Of a stretch of 64,000 nucleotides of DNA, positions 26,838 through 39,121 are shown in pieces. Each line of letters starts with the position of its first letter. Position 1 is the stretch's first letter. Under the pieces are notes generated by a model. It saw only the letters and a list, made by a program, of their open reading frames with translations. It made no database searches and had not been told where the DNA came from. The translations under genes were made by a program, and so were the position numbers. This stretch comes from Membranipora membranacea (taxonomy: Eukaryota > Bryozoa > Gymnolaemata > Cheilostomatida > Membraniporidae): assembly GCA_914767715.1 (NCBI GenBank), contig OU612074.1:15238062-15302061 (forward strand). The letters run 5' to 3'.

Positions 26838-28165
26838 TTACAGGGCGTCACAGCTTCTCTTGCATGCTGATTTAGACCTGTAAACAGAGAGAAAGAGCGC
26901 TGTCATAAAGGTTTATTGACAAGTTTCACCCCACATCACAAAGAGGTTAGAACACCAAATGCTGAATCAAATCATGGCCAAGCAAGGGACAGCTAATATC
27001 AGAAGAAAATCTTGATGACCATTACAGTCATCTTAACCTTGGAACCATGTCACCAATGTAGGCTATCAGACTGTCCCTTTGCTTTTTTCATATTTTTATT
27101 GCAAATATTTACGTTTTATGATTCAATCATTTTGCCTTTCTCTCACTCAATTGCACATTGTCTATATATATAACCAATTTTACCTTTACAATAAACACAC
27201 ACATGGAAAAAAAATGTTAGAACAGGTTATGCTACTCACTTGAAGTTGTTTCGATTTCCATTGCAGCCACCGTATATAAATCTTTCACATCTGTTAGTTC
27301 TTGAATTGTAATAATATCTTCGAAAAGCGGCCTTACATGGACCAACCACTTTAGGTTGGTCACAGATGTTCAACAGTTCAGGAGTATGTGAACACTGATC
27401 ATTGCAAGCCTCAAGATTTCTGTAAAATATAATCAAGTAGGATGTATTAAGAAGTGTCCCACCTGCCTTCATACTGAGAGAAAAAACTGGCCCAGAAGTT
27501 GTAGCCTTGCCATTAATGCAACTGATATCTCGCCGCCCATGCTTCGGGATGCGGCGTGTGATGAAACACCTGATTTTAATCAACATTTTAATCAACCTGA
27601 ACTATCAGACTGTGAGAGCACTCTGCGAATCAAAAAATTGTTGAAAATAGCAATTAGTTTTTTTCAAATAATTTAGCAAGGATCATAGTGGATCATAGTG
27701 GTCAGGGCGAGGCAATAAATCACTATGATCCACTATGATCTTTATTATCTGACTTTGCAGCAGTTTTACTGCAATTAGGTTCATACATGCTGTTTTATTT
27801 CATATGCCCTAATGACTTTTCAGCCTGAGATCTTTAAAACTATAAAGAACTTGGCCTAGTAGGACTGTCGATTTGGGCGAGGAAAGATTATATTTAATTA
27901 GAACGTCTTATCCTATACATTATGTGACTAATTGTGAATCTCACCTGAAGTTATTTTCATTTCCCTGGCATCCTCCATAGGTAAACTTCTCACATTTCCC
28001 AGTTGCAGAGTTGAAGAAGAACCGTCTGAATGCTGCTCTACAGGGTCCTATGACTTTTGGGAGACCGCAAACAGATGATGACTGGCCAATAGATTTGGCT
28101 TTCACAGCAGCTGAAAGACTTGCTACCAAACACAAAAGTACAACGGTGCCTGAAAGATGAACCAT
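26838..28165 (-). CDS. Secreted two-domain Kunitz-type protease inhibitor
   Basis: Three exons in transcript order: 27945-28165, 27240-27419, 26838-26877 (TAA). They total 441 bases, or 146 residues. The ATG at 28165 (ACCATGG on the plus strand, reading CCATGGT in sense) opens a signal peptide, [20 protein letters not shown]. Domain 1 has [14 protein letters not shown] (P1 Arg) and domain 2 [14 protein letters not shown] (P1 Lys), each with YGGC.GN.NNF and six cysteines closed by the next exon. The tail is [10 protein letters not shown]. Both P1 residues suit trypsin-like proteases. Splice phases equal those of the other array members, so it is the simplest member. In domain 2 the spacer between C..QC and the first cysteine of the domain is lengthened (SHTPELLNI). 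It is transcribed first in array order. Confidence 0.88.
27681..27740. repeat. Perfect 20-bp hairpin of doubled 10-mers
   Basis: GATCATAGTGGATCATAGTG at 27681-27700 and its exact reverse complement at 27721-27740, with a 20-bp loop. Each arm is a 10-mer repeated twice. It lies in the first intron of the two-domain Kunitz gene. Confidence 0.9.
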
Positions 28166-31100
28166 GGTTGAGCTTTGAATATCAAGCTGAAACTGAAGGA
28201 ATGACAGCTGATCTGTTGGCTTATGTACGAAAAAAAGTCACGGGAATCCATGATGTAATCAAATTATGGTAAAACCTTATGATGATATAACTAATGAAAT
28301 GTGATGAAAAATTGTTTGTAGACATGTTTCGTCAAGATTATCGAAATTTAAATACGTCGTTTTATCATTATTGCAATTTTTTGTTGGTGTTTTCCCTTGC
28401 ATAACTGGGTTGGTTTTGATTGACCAAAAAAACACATGTTACGTGTAGTTTCGAAAGCCCTGAATGACGTATTCATCTCACCATTTTCAAAGACTCTAAT
28501 TGATGTTGTAAACAAGTGTTACAAGTGTAAACAAGTGTTAAATTAGCACATTACCCATAGTTATGCAAACCCGGATATTCTCATTGCTTATGTCATTAAA
28601 TTTGGTTTGATGTGCATGGAATGATTTATTGATTATTTCTTGTAACAATGACGATAAATTGACTGCAAGTTTCAAGGATGGATGCACAAAACTTCCTGAA
28701 ATATAGCTGGATGATAAATGATGTTCTCGATTTTGTTTATTTGCTCTTTTTGATGGCTCCAAGCAGGTCACATGACAACATAAAGTTATTCCATTTTAAT
28801 GAATGTATTGGCTGTTGTGATAAGGTTTCATGGAGGCGATAAATGTGGTTAAAGAAATTGACCTCGAGTCATTCTACAAACTTCATGAACATCCATGTGC
28901 ACATCAATCTGCGGTTCGCTATAGTTTCTTTTGAATCAAGAACCTAAGCATAATAATGTCGAGCACAATAGATTTATATCATGGAAAAATTATTCCAATC
29001 TAGAAATCCAGTGTGTCTGAATGTTACTGGCTCCTGACAGATGGTCATAGGTGATCTTCCCATTCTTATGCTTGTCCGCTACATGATTTAAAAATGGCAA
29101 CACGAGGTGTTAAGGATTATGCCACCATAAATCACATGATACCATTTAGTTCATGGTTCAATCCTCCTGAAATTTAGAACAATTAAACCTGATCAGTACA
29201 ATTAATGAGTTACGTCTAGACCAAGTTTAATCCAATTGCATGCATTTCAGTTGCGTGACCAGACCCAATGTGGGGGTGGAGCAGCTCAGAATGGAGGCAA
29301 ATTGATCAATTATGGTCTATGTTACCTCTAAGGTGTTGTTTTTTCGCATTTTGTTTATGTGTTGCGATTTCCAAACATAGATGTGTACTCAATTCAGAGT
29401 ATTATTATGACTGAATCCCGAGTTATGAATTACTCAATATCTTATCTTACAACTACAGATTAATTGGGGCTGATGATGTTTTTATTTTGCCATCCGGTTT
29501 GAAATCATTTCTGTAATAAGGTAAGAACATTTTTATTGAGTATGTCATCATAACCCTGTATAGCCTAGCCTGGGATTCATTTCTGTCCAGAGGATACAGA
29601 CAATAACCCCTATGTTCTGTCTGAATCAAAGGCTATCAATTATCAATATTTCATACTCCTTATTCAACTGAGGCTGATGATGTTTTTATTACGCCCATAT
29701 GATCCACGTAACAAGCCACTTTACGAAGACTGAATGGCGACATGTTGATTGAGGCTACAGTAAAAAAAAACATTTTTTTCAAGTTTTATTGCTAGGATGA
29801 ATTGCTGCTGCAATGATTTACCAGCAAATATTGCTCTAAGCCTCTGCAAGTTTACCTCAAGACAATCAATATGACAACTTGGAGCAGAGCTTGTCAGCAC
29901 CTCTATGAAGGTGACTCAGATGGAAACTAACGGTTAGTCCATACAGTCAACTTCCAATCGTAATAATTAATGACCAAGAGATACCTAGGTATTTATAGTC
30001 TACAATACATTGTGTCATAGTGAGTCCATGATGTTGACTTATTGCACTGTAATGTGTAATGTGTAGGGTGAAGGTTGTTGTATCATTGCTGTGCTGTATA
30101 TTATGATATCTTTTCTAAAACGGCTGCCCATACACTTGTGTAAGGAGTTGTCTTAGTAACATCAAAGTGTACACAACTCTATCCTACAGTACATAACAAG
30201 TACATAACAGTCAGACGTAAGCAAGCTCACTTCAAATTTGTCGGAAAGTAAACACAGTTTTCTAATTGAGTCTGGCTGAATGGGTAAATCACAAAACATC
30301 AAAGACAAACGACGAATTGATTTATGTGTGTGTTAACTTTTTGCTGACTGTATGGTTTTCAATTCACGAGTTAGCAACAAAGGCAATAATGGTAGATATC
30401 GATATTGGTATGTCCACTTGTATTTTTGTATAAATGCATAAATATTATTGTAATGTCAGAAACCAGTGCAGTTATCATGATAATCGTTGAAAATGTTAGT
30501 AAAATCTCACTTTATCGTAATATAATACTTTGGGTCCTTCCAGCAACCCCAAATTGGAAGGAAAAGAAATGACTTCAGAAGTTATACATATATTGGTGAC
30601 CTAATAATAATATTGAAAATAAAATGTCATTACTTAGTAACTCAGTTATGAGATGATGCTTAATATTTCACGATAAACATGATGATGATAAAAGTAGGAC
30701 TATTGCTGAATTCAATTGATATTTTCATTTATCAAGTTTATTTTGCCACAAAACATTCGTAGTTGCTTCCTCTTGAATGCTAACGAAGCAACTCTATATG
30801 GAGGCAAATAGATAAAGTTGAGCCATCGTGTTATTTATTTATGTTTTATACAATATTATGTTGATGATGAGCTCTTTAGTGATACATAAAAATAAAATGC
30901 CCCTTTTCGCAGGCAAAGATGAAATGTTAACATTCGAGAATGTATAAAAATACAATCTACAGTATAAATTTAGAATTGTATCTGGTGTTGAACTCTTCCT
31001 TTTCCTAAAAGTGTAACTCATCTATCGCGCTCAAGCTGAGTAAGGATGAGGTAGATTACTTCCTAGCCAATCAAAACATGCAGATAACTGCTCTGAAACA

Positions 31101-31773
31101 GAAATTGAAAACAAACAGTTAACTCTTCATCAACTTTTCAAGTATAACTGTATATTCTAAACTTAGAAACTGGTGAGAAACGGCAGAATTCCAGCAAGAT
31201 ATTATGACTGTTCTAAAATATTCAAAAACTGCAGCCAACCATGCAGTGAGGTGTGACGCAAATAAAAGATGTGAGCGGATATCCATCAGGATATCCACAT
31301 AGAGCATATAACAAATTATTCTCTTTGATAAAGCCAATGCAGTGACCACCTGTGTCAGTAGCATGAGGTTATAAAAACTGGCCGATGTCAAAAATGTCAT
31401 AACGACGATCCGTGCAATTAAGAAAGATAAAGATTTTCTACAACTTGGAATTGGAATTGGAATTGCCGACTCGGATTCTTTGTCAGGCTAAAAATCAACC
31501 AATAATGCAACATCATTTGTTTAAATGAATTTGTGACAATGTGTTGGGGGGGCGGGGGAAAAGGGAGACCAAGTTCCACCCATTATATTGTAAACATTTG
31601 GCCCTGTTGACCATGACATCTGTGGTTTTCCCATTTGTGATCTTGTTTAGCTACAATGCCTCTTGGAAATTCCAAAAATAGGGTGCGCCTCTCGATGTAG
31701 CCTTATTGGATTCAACATATCACGTTATGTTTTTTCAAGACGCCTGTCTTGGAAAGGCATAAACTGCAGAGGA
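28166..31773. other. Intergenic
   Basis: The first 100 bases share a GTACGAAAAAAA word with the leader of the gene starting at 23531, so they are likely leader and promoter. 28545-28650 resembles 24645-24790 (ACCCGGATATTCT, then ATTGATTAT). Two loosely related stretches near 29385-29490 and 29590-29690 share GGCTGATGATGTTTTTATT. A possible short cysteine-rich exon on the minus strand near 31217-31356 (open frame with GGHCIGF, TPHCMVGCSF, after a CACAG acceptor) has no known family and is weak. Nothing else seen. Confidence 0.4.
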
Positions 31774-32577
31774 TCAAATCAGCAATAATTCAAGAGCATG
31801 ATAACATATCGAACCTGTTTTTGAGAGTTGTTCATCATGAGTAATAATGTTGCTATGAAGATTAGTATCTCTAGTCCTGAGTGACATGACGACGTGATTA
31901 ACACAATGAGGTCTAGCTAATTTCATCAGGATATAGTCAGTCAGTACTCCTGCAGTTGTAAAATGTGGTTCTGTCAAATATCCACCTGAAATAGGGCAAT
32001 GAAAACCGCCTGCATCGTCAGATCTATTTCCCATGGATATAAATGTCATTGTAGACCGTTCAAAAAAGCTACTGGTTATAGCGTTCAGGTTGTTTTTGAT
32101 AATGGTGATGGTCGCTTCTGGAGAACGAGACTGAGTCTGAGTTTCAGACGATATTGTTTGAAAGCTATCTAGTCAGCTACTACCAGGTTTAGTGTTGATG
32201 ACGTCATTTCCTCTTTTGCCGTCAGTTTGAGCATTAGTTTGATTTTCGTTTGTAGCAATCTTTGTATTGTTTTCCTTTCTGTCACTGCTATTATTAGTGC
32301 TGTCACTGTTAGTGATATTGAACTCTTCTGCACTAAGAAAGTCTACTGTAGTGGTTGAAGGTTGCTGGCCCTCAGTCGTCTCAATGCGTAAGCCAAATGA
32401 CCTGTTTGCTTCTGCTTCACTGGCCACATAATTTCTCTTTATCACACTCCCAGAGGCGAACCCATACTTGTAGGTCAGATAACCAAAGTTGACTAGCATC
32501 AGTAAAAGTATTATGCTGAAGGTTAGTCGATTCATCGCAGAAGCTGTCGTCTTAGGTTTGATGTGTATTCTCCTCAT
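31774..32577 (-). CDS. Putative type II membrane protein, unknown family, possibly two exons
   Basis: The ATG at 32577 opens a frame with a basic N-terminus (MRRIHIKPK), one hydrophobic segment at about residues 17-36 (LTFSIILLLMLVNFGYLTY) and a Ser/Thr/Asn-rich stretch with N-glycosylation sequons (NRS, NIT, NNS, NQT). This is the layout of a Golgi or surface type II protein with its stem. The frame meets TGA at 32173-32175 (134 residues), yet the same frame stays open from there to TGA at 31774. A phase-1 intron 31986-32183 (donor GTAGTA, acceptor CCCTATTTCAG) would remove the stop and join both parts. The reading is either a single-exon 134-residue protein or the first exons of a longer one. 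I do not recognise a catalytic domain. The second part contains ARPHCVNHVVMSLRTRD-like sequence of no known family. Confidence 0.4.
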
Positions 32578-33754
32578 CGCCTACCAGCCGAATGTACTAT
32601 TTATGCTAACTGGATTCCGATGTTGTTAAGCAGAGTTTAATAGTCTTAGCCACCAGCGGGATGTGTATTACAGTCCCTACTCAGTCTCAGTAGTAGTGAT
32701 TCTACTTGTAAGTCTTTAGAGAGCTACCCAGTATCATATTTTATGCCATTTACAAGAGTTATGCTGGTACCTCAGACCAGAGATGCGTTACACACTGAAC
32801 TTGGGAAGACGGTGGAGGCGGTTATTAGAGAAGTTAAGGTGTAACTTCCAGCATAATATAAACCTCTCATAGAACCGCACTTCACCTTGCAAAAACCTTT
32901 GTTGGTGATACCAGGGTGTATTAGACTTTGAGTAAACAGTTGATTGTCATGCCTGTAGTTCAAGGGGTGGCAGGAGTCGATACCTCTCTAGAGAGCAAAA
33001 TAAAGTTGCCTAAAAACACTACAATTGCACGATAAATTTTTCAATCAGCTTCTCAGAGATATCCATTTAGCCCCAGATCCCCCAAGAGTAGCTTACACCA
33101 CCCCTCCTGGTGTTGCTTTCCATCTGCCTGGGGTTTACCTCCCCTACCATCTTCTCTAAACTACGGCCCTGGCTGTAGAAAAAGCCTGCGCAGTGAGGGC
33201 TGCGATTAGTGGTAATCAGTGGTTAAACAAAGGGGAAGCCACTTGTTAGTTAGGTCACTATGTAATGATATTTTGTTCATGCATGCAATGATTGAGCGAA
33301 CTTAACATATCTGAGAGTTGGGGTCAGATTTTATCATGGGTGAAATAAAAATGCTGAAACAAATGCTATGAACCTAACTATTAATATGTGACAAATGAAG
33401 TGAGTGGGCAGTATAGTTTTCATGTTTTGTACTTAATCACATTTTGTGCTTTATGTGTTACAACGTTGTATAGGGTTTTTCTGTGTTGTACAGACGTCAC
33501 CATAATTTGCCTCAACAGCCCTCCTCATTCATTTAGTTTCTCGGAAGACAAAATTAGTATCATTGTATGTAAGCATCAAGTAAGGTAAACAGCAATAAAG
33601 TTTTTGGTCACCATCATAGATATCTGCTGTAGCATCATGTTGATGTATCATATTTGACACAAGAAACAATTAACAACACACATCAAATTCTACCCGGAGT
33701 TGTCTAACCAGAATACATGAGCATATAACTTTCCTACATAAGTTCTAGAGACAT

Positions 33755-33860
33755 TATAACCAATGAACTAAACATCATTTTTCAATTTTTTGGAATTAGC
33801 CAATCAGCAGCCAGCTTAACTATGAGTTGTTATTCCTGGAGGTTTAGTTCATTGTTATAA
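33755..33860. mobile_element. Small MITE with about 20-bp inverted termini
   Basis: TTATAACCAATGAACTAAAC on the left and GTTTAGTTCATTGTTATAA on the right are inverted repeats around a non-coding spacer of about 65 bp. One base differs between the arms. Confidence 0.7.
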
Positions 33861-35033
33861 CTAGTGAAATGAATTGAAGACCTATCTTTATATAACGGCA
33901 ATAAATATTAGTGTATCAATGAATGAAACTAGAGTGTGATGAATTGAGTTCAGCTGCGAGGCGATCCCGCCAAGTATATTCCTCTCCAGTCGCTAGACCA
34001 ACCAAAGAAGTGCAAGCTCAAGATAACATATTAATGCTATGGGATGGGGTGGGAGGGTCAATAAGAATTTATGGAAGTGTGTGACTCACTAATACTAGCG
34101 ATATTTGGCAAGTATGTAGCCTGGGACCTATTAGACTAAGATAGCTATTCAAATTTCTATCGGAGTTTTTGTTGCTGAAGTGAAGAAAATTTGCTAGACA
34201 CCTCTTTCTCTGATTCCCTTGACCAAATTTGCCTAATTGTAAGTAAGACTAATATTATAGCAAAAGTTATTGTGAAGACTTGAATCAAACCATCTCTTCA
34301 TTCTGATTTGAATTACACCTTGGTCAGTTGTCTTGCTAGAACAGAGATCTGCTTTGACGACTGTATCGGAATACTTCAGGGACGGTCAATTTATATCTCT
34401 TGTGTAGAGAGTAGATTTGAATTTTTCTCAAGTTTTGTGATGGCCAACCTGGTTCGATGATGAACCACACTTTTGGCAACCATATGGTACTGAATTGGGG
34501 TGAAACATGGATATACAGCGAATCAAGAGGAATGGACTTTAACCTAATGGCAAGAGTAAAGAGGAAAAGCTAGAAGGATGTAAATGCTGAGGCATGGGCT
34601 TGCAAGTTTCAAAGGATGAAAGGTTAGTCATGTTTTCATACAAGGAAGGAAAAATACATTATTGATTCCGGTTCATCCCTTGATTTAAAGCTTATGGTCC
34701 TTTCACTGTCCCTGTCTCACGTTATCCATCCGAAAGTTGTCACTTTTCTAATTTTATCTTATTGCAAAAAACCAAATCATGTCAATTATATATCAATCTC
34801 AAATTTATCATCATAAGTCACTTAATATGACAGGTGTATTATATAAGGAACATATCCAAAATAATGAGTAAGTAGATCATGACATATAAATTTGACTCAC
34901 AAGTTATAAATTACACCAGGAAATAAAATCTTTTCCTTAATTCCTAAATCATTAACGACACTTGTTGCATGGGTAATTAATCATCCAACGGAACTTCAAG
35001 TTACTCAGCGATGCATGTATGTGTGTATGCTGG

Positions 35034-35040
35034 TATATAA
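35034..35040 (+). promoter_or_regulatory. Likely TATA box of the Asn/Gly-repeat gene
   Basis: TATATAA lies 108 bases before the ATG at 35148 and fits a transcription start near 35065. Position and sequence only; no experimental support. Confidence 0.4.
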
Positions 35041-35147
35041 TGTGACATAGAACTGAACCAAATCATTGTTCCTGACAGAAACACACCTTCTCTGTTCTGT
35101 TCTTAACTTCAAGTGCTTCTGTTCTATTCAAAAATAACTAACGAAAA

Positions 35148-38100
35148 ATGGGGCGTTTACTACTTGTAGCAGCCGCACTGTAAGTATATACAGTATATAC
35201 ATAAGTATATACATACAGTAATACATAGTGCACACCAGCGAAAGGGTTTTACTGCGCAAGTGGCCTTTTGCAGGAAACTGAAGTCCTGCGCAGTTTGAAA
35301 CACTTTCAGCAAATCCACCTTTGTCTTATACAGATGGATGACCAAAGTTCACGGGTAAACATCTGCTTTAGTAGCATTTGTGTAGAAGAAAACAACTGAG
35401 GAGAAGATGGAACTTATATCGATAATCAATGACCGCAAATATTCAGCAGTTTTTCCACTAGCTTGAAACCATGAATGATTTATAAAAGCAGTCTAGCAAA
35501 ATGACAAATCTAAATCTGATTCTTTAGCTTTCTAACGATAGTATAGATTCTATAGATTCTTTAAGTTCACCCTTAGGATTTACATACAACGAACTTTCAC
35601 TACAACTTTCTCATCCTCCCTTGTAGCTGCTTCACTTTACTGGCTAGTTCAGAGTGCGCCTCATTCACACAGAGTGGTCGATGCCATGGTAACTGTGCTG
35701 AGAACGACAGCGGCAAAAACTTGGATAGTACAGGGGAACTCTCTACAGGGGAACCTTCAAGTCAAGCCTTCGTCTCCAGCTCATCAACCAGTAAGTCTAT
35801 TTACCTCGGTGTCATCAGTAATTTATTTTGGATAACAACATTGTGAGGTCGTCAAGGCGCCTCTGTAACCAAAACTTTCCGTAATATTTATGAAAAAATA
35901 GTTCTCCTGTTTACAATGGACTTAAAGGGCAACCAAGGTTTCGCAGCAATGCATTAATGGGTGATAAACATTGATATGAATGTATATCAGTGCTCAGTGG
36001 TGGTAAATAATGTGCTAGGCAGCATCAGCTTTGTGTATTAAGCGATGCAAAACTCAATGTAGTTGCTCTCTCTAAGCTGGGTAACACTTCAGCTTAGGGG
36101 AGGTTCCAAGACATTGCTGTAATGATGAAGGAGCACAGGCTAAGTAATAAGAGGAACAGGAAACTGCTCTGTGGTATTCTATTTTGGATGAGTTTGAGTA
36201 TTATGGATGAAATGTTTCAAAAGATTTCTTGCTGAATAATCATCCAAATAAGATTTTGTCTTATTCCCTATGCAGAAGGTACAACCTGCTATTAATCAAT
36301 GAGAAGTTGTTTGAAACCCTGCAGCCTGGTTGCCCTCTATCATCGCAAAAGTTTGTTCATTCTTATGTTCCTGTATAAAGTTGAGTTCCTGTTAACAATG
36401 CCTGACTACCAACTACCAAAACATAGGCCTATGTTTTTTTTCAACTCTGAACTTCTTTTATTAGTTCCAGAATACATATTCAATACCTGATAATACACAT
36501 AATACACAATGAAAGTTGTGATTTAGTTTTCCCTGCTTACTTTTCAGTTTTTGTCTGGGAAAATTGAGGAGCTAGACTTTGTTAGCATGCCTTGACATGC
36601 ATTACTGGTGGTGACGCCCCCTTCCTCCAAACAACAAAATTTCTCTAAACAGGCTAGATATACATTTGATGGATGACCATGGATCTGTTTAAAAACAAAG
36701 ACCGATGAAGAACATATTGATTTATATGTGCTTGTTACAGCGTAATAAATAGTATTAGTGGCGACGGATGACATATGCAATGTACTGTTATTGATATTTA
36801 TCATCTCTGCAAAATATTAGTCTTTCTGACTTGAATTTGAATTCATGTCAGACTCTTTGATTTTACAGATAACGGAAATGGAAATGGTAATTGTCAGGGA
36901 AATTGTGTCGGTAATCAGAACGGAAACTTCAACGGGAATAACAACATTGACAGCAGCAGTAAGTTTGTTGGAGTGAAACAATTTCTTGATCAACTCAAAA
37001 TGTTGTTTTTTCAATTCAAACTGAGATATTATATCTGAATCGATAATGGTTTGTTTGTATTTTGTCTTTCTTCTGCCCTGCATTTTGCATTTCCATCATC
37101 GTTAAACTGACCAATTATAAGACAATTCACCTTTAATCTTGACTTGGCCAATCACAACACAGCCTTGTTATTGCTGGGGGCGATAACAAAGATTTGTTAT
37201 ACCTACTGTAAATCTGACTGCTGTTTTAAAGACTTGCATTGACTCATGATCTTCAATTTTATAGCTCCCCGAGAAAGGAGGGAGATTTCTTGTAGTTGCT
37301 GGGAACACTCCTCATTAGTTTAATGTGTTTCACTGTTTATGTTTCAGATAATGGAAACCAGAATGGTAACTGTGATGGTAACTGTTTCTTCAACGCTCTC
37401 GGCAACATTAACGGCAATAATAACACTGGCGTAGATAGTAAGTTTGACAACACAGTTCTGATAGCAAGATTCGCTAACGACATGAAATAAAATGGAAACT
37501 CATAGTATAATATTGATTGATTTGAGCCAGTGCCATCTTGTTGACTGAACTTTGTCTTGTTGTTTTTGGTCCAAATTAATGGGTGAAATTAAGTGTTTGT
37601 AAGTTTTTATCTGTTACAAATTAGTAAGTTTTATATACTACTAGTCCACTTATTTACAAACATAATGTGTTATTAAATTAAAGCTGGGAATGAAAATGAT
37701 GTATAAACTAATTTAAAGCCAGATGAAATATCTGATTTTTGGATTGATTAAATCAAATCTAGAATATAAATGCCCATGATAGTTAGTGACTACTAGTGAG
37801 TAATCAAATTAATTTATTTGTCTATTTTGCAGATAATGGAAACCGAAATGGTAACTGCAGAGGTAACTGCTTCTACAGACAGGCGGGTAATGTGAATGGT
37901 AACAATAACCGAGGAGGAGCGAGCGTCACCGCTGAGGAAGTTATAGGATTCCTCGCTACAGAGTCTGCCAGTAATAATCTCGGTGAGAATCATAATATAA
38001 TATGATATATATTTGTATGTATATATATGTAGTAATATCTATATATACAACTATATTTACACATATAGAAATAATAAAACTAATAACTTATAAAACATCA

Positions 38101-39121
38101 TACAAATTTATGTCATTATCTTTAAATCATAGGTTTCCCACTCTTTTTTTATATTCATTGCCATAGAAAGCACTGTCAAAGTGATTCGCGGCTGAGGCCA
38201 AGTGTAAACCTGTAGCTCAGGACAGTCCACTGTGGTTATCCCCCAGGAAGCTCAGCTCAGGGCAAGCTTGCCATTAAAATAATGCCTCAAAACTTTCAAT
38301 ATACAACAACAAACGCACTCTAGCTAACTAGACCATTTTGATGTCTATGTTACAGAAAACTGTTTTGGTAATTGTTTTGACCCTCAGCCTATGGGGCAGA
38401 CAGATGATTATGTCAGTAACTATGATGTCACTTCCTCTCCTCTCAGCTGTAAATCCACTGATGGTAAGTATACTGAGTATTTAACCTTTGAATTGAAATT
38501 TTCTTCATTTGTATAATGATTATAAATCGACCTTGCTATATTCGCAGTTACACCACATCGACTCAATTTCTAGTGGAAAAGTTTGTTTACTTTATTCAGC
38601 ATTGGAGCAGACAGCGATGTTTTGATTGTGCAACAGAGGCACAGTACTGGGCTGACTTTATTAGGGTCACTTTTCAGCCAGATATTAGTTAGAGTGAAGT
38701 TGCGTCTAGTTTATGTTAACTAACACCAATTTTGACTCGCAAGTCTGTCTATTTGCAAATAGTCTACTCGTCAATAATAGGTGACGGGGTCACATAAATG
38801 TCATCTAGCCATAAGTTTCACTATTTCAAAACTGTTTCCTGCAATGAGTACTTTACTCCTCTAGGTTAGGTCGTATGCTTACTATCACTACCATCTTTCT
38901 GACGCTCACCTCTGATTTTAGGTTACACATATTATATAATACCAGAGACATATTGTCTAGAGATATACAGAGCTGTAGATAGAACAGGTTCCTCATATAG
39001 AGAGTGGACCTGTCCTCCAGGGACAGTGATGGACCTCGATCTATGTCAGTGCAATCACTGGTACGAGACTGATCTATTCAGAACCTGTTCGAGCCAGTTT
39101 ACTACATTCGGCAGAAAATAA
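35148..39121 (+). CDS. Secreted Asn/Gly-repeat protein with CxGNC modules and CBM14-like C-terminus
   Basis: Seven exons: 35148-35179, 35627-35790, 36869-36958, 37348-37437, 37833-37982, 38356-38463, 38922-39121 (TAA). They total 834 bases, or 277 residues, and every junction is GT-AG in phase. A signal peptide (MGRLLLVAAALCFTLLASS) spans exons 1-2. Exons 2-6 each contain one C-x-G-N-C motif: CHGNC, CQGNC, CDGNC, CRGNC, CFGNC. Exons 3-5 are phase-1-1 repeats of NNGNxNGNCxGNC...GNxNGNNN; exons 3 and 4 are exactly 90 bases, and exon 5 is the same module plus 20 codons. The last exon has six cysteines with REWTCPPGTVMDLDLCQCNHW, similar in spacing to peritrophin-A (CBM14) chitin-binding domains. 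Role inferred: an extracellular matrix, cuticle, shell or mucus component that could cross-link through cysteines. The family is not known to me; Asn-Gly repeats recall those of nacrein-like matrix proteins, without homology shown. Confidence 0.78.

Larger units (their letters stand above)
32578..35147. other. Intergenic
   Basis: No gene seen. It contains one small inverted-repeat element (33755-33860) and, at its end, a TATA box for the downstream gene. The stretch could hold divergent promoters for the minus gene at 32577 and the plus gene at 35148. Confidence 0.4.

Noticed and set aside
31119-31400. A 93-codon minus-strand open frame with hydrophobic stretches
   Set aside because: No conserved motif, no good start context, and an overlapping frame with a CACAG acceptor reads equally well. 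Not enough to call a gene.
32173-32175. In-frame TGA read as selenocysteine
   Set aside because: The surrounding residues are a low-complexity stem, not a redox site, and an in-phase intron explains the stop more simply.
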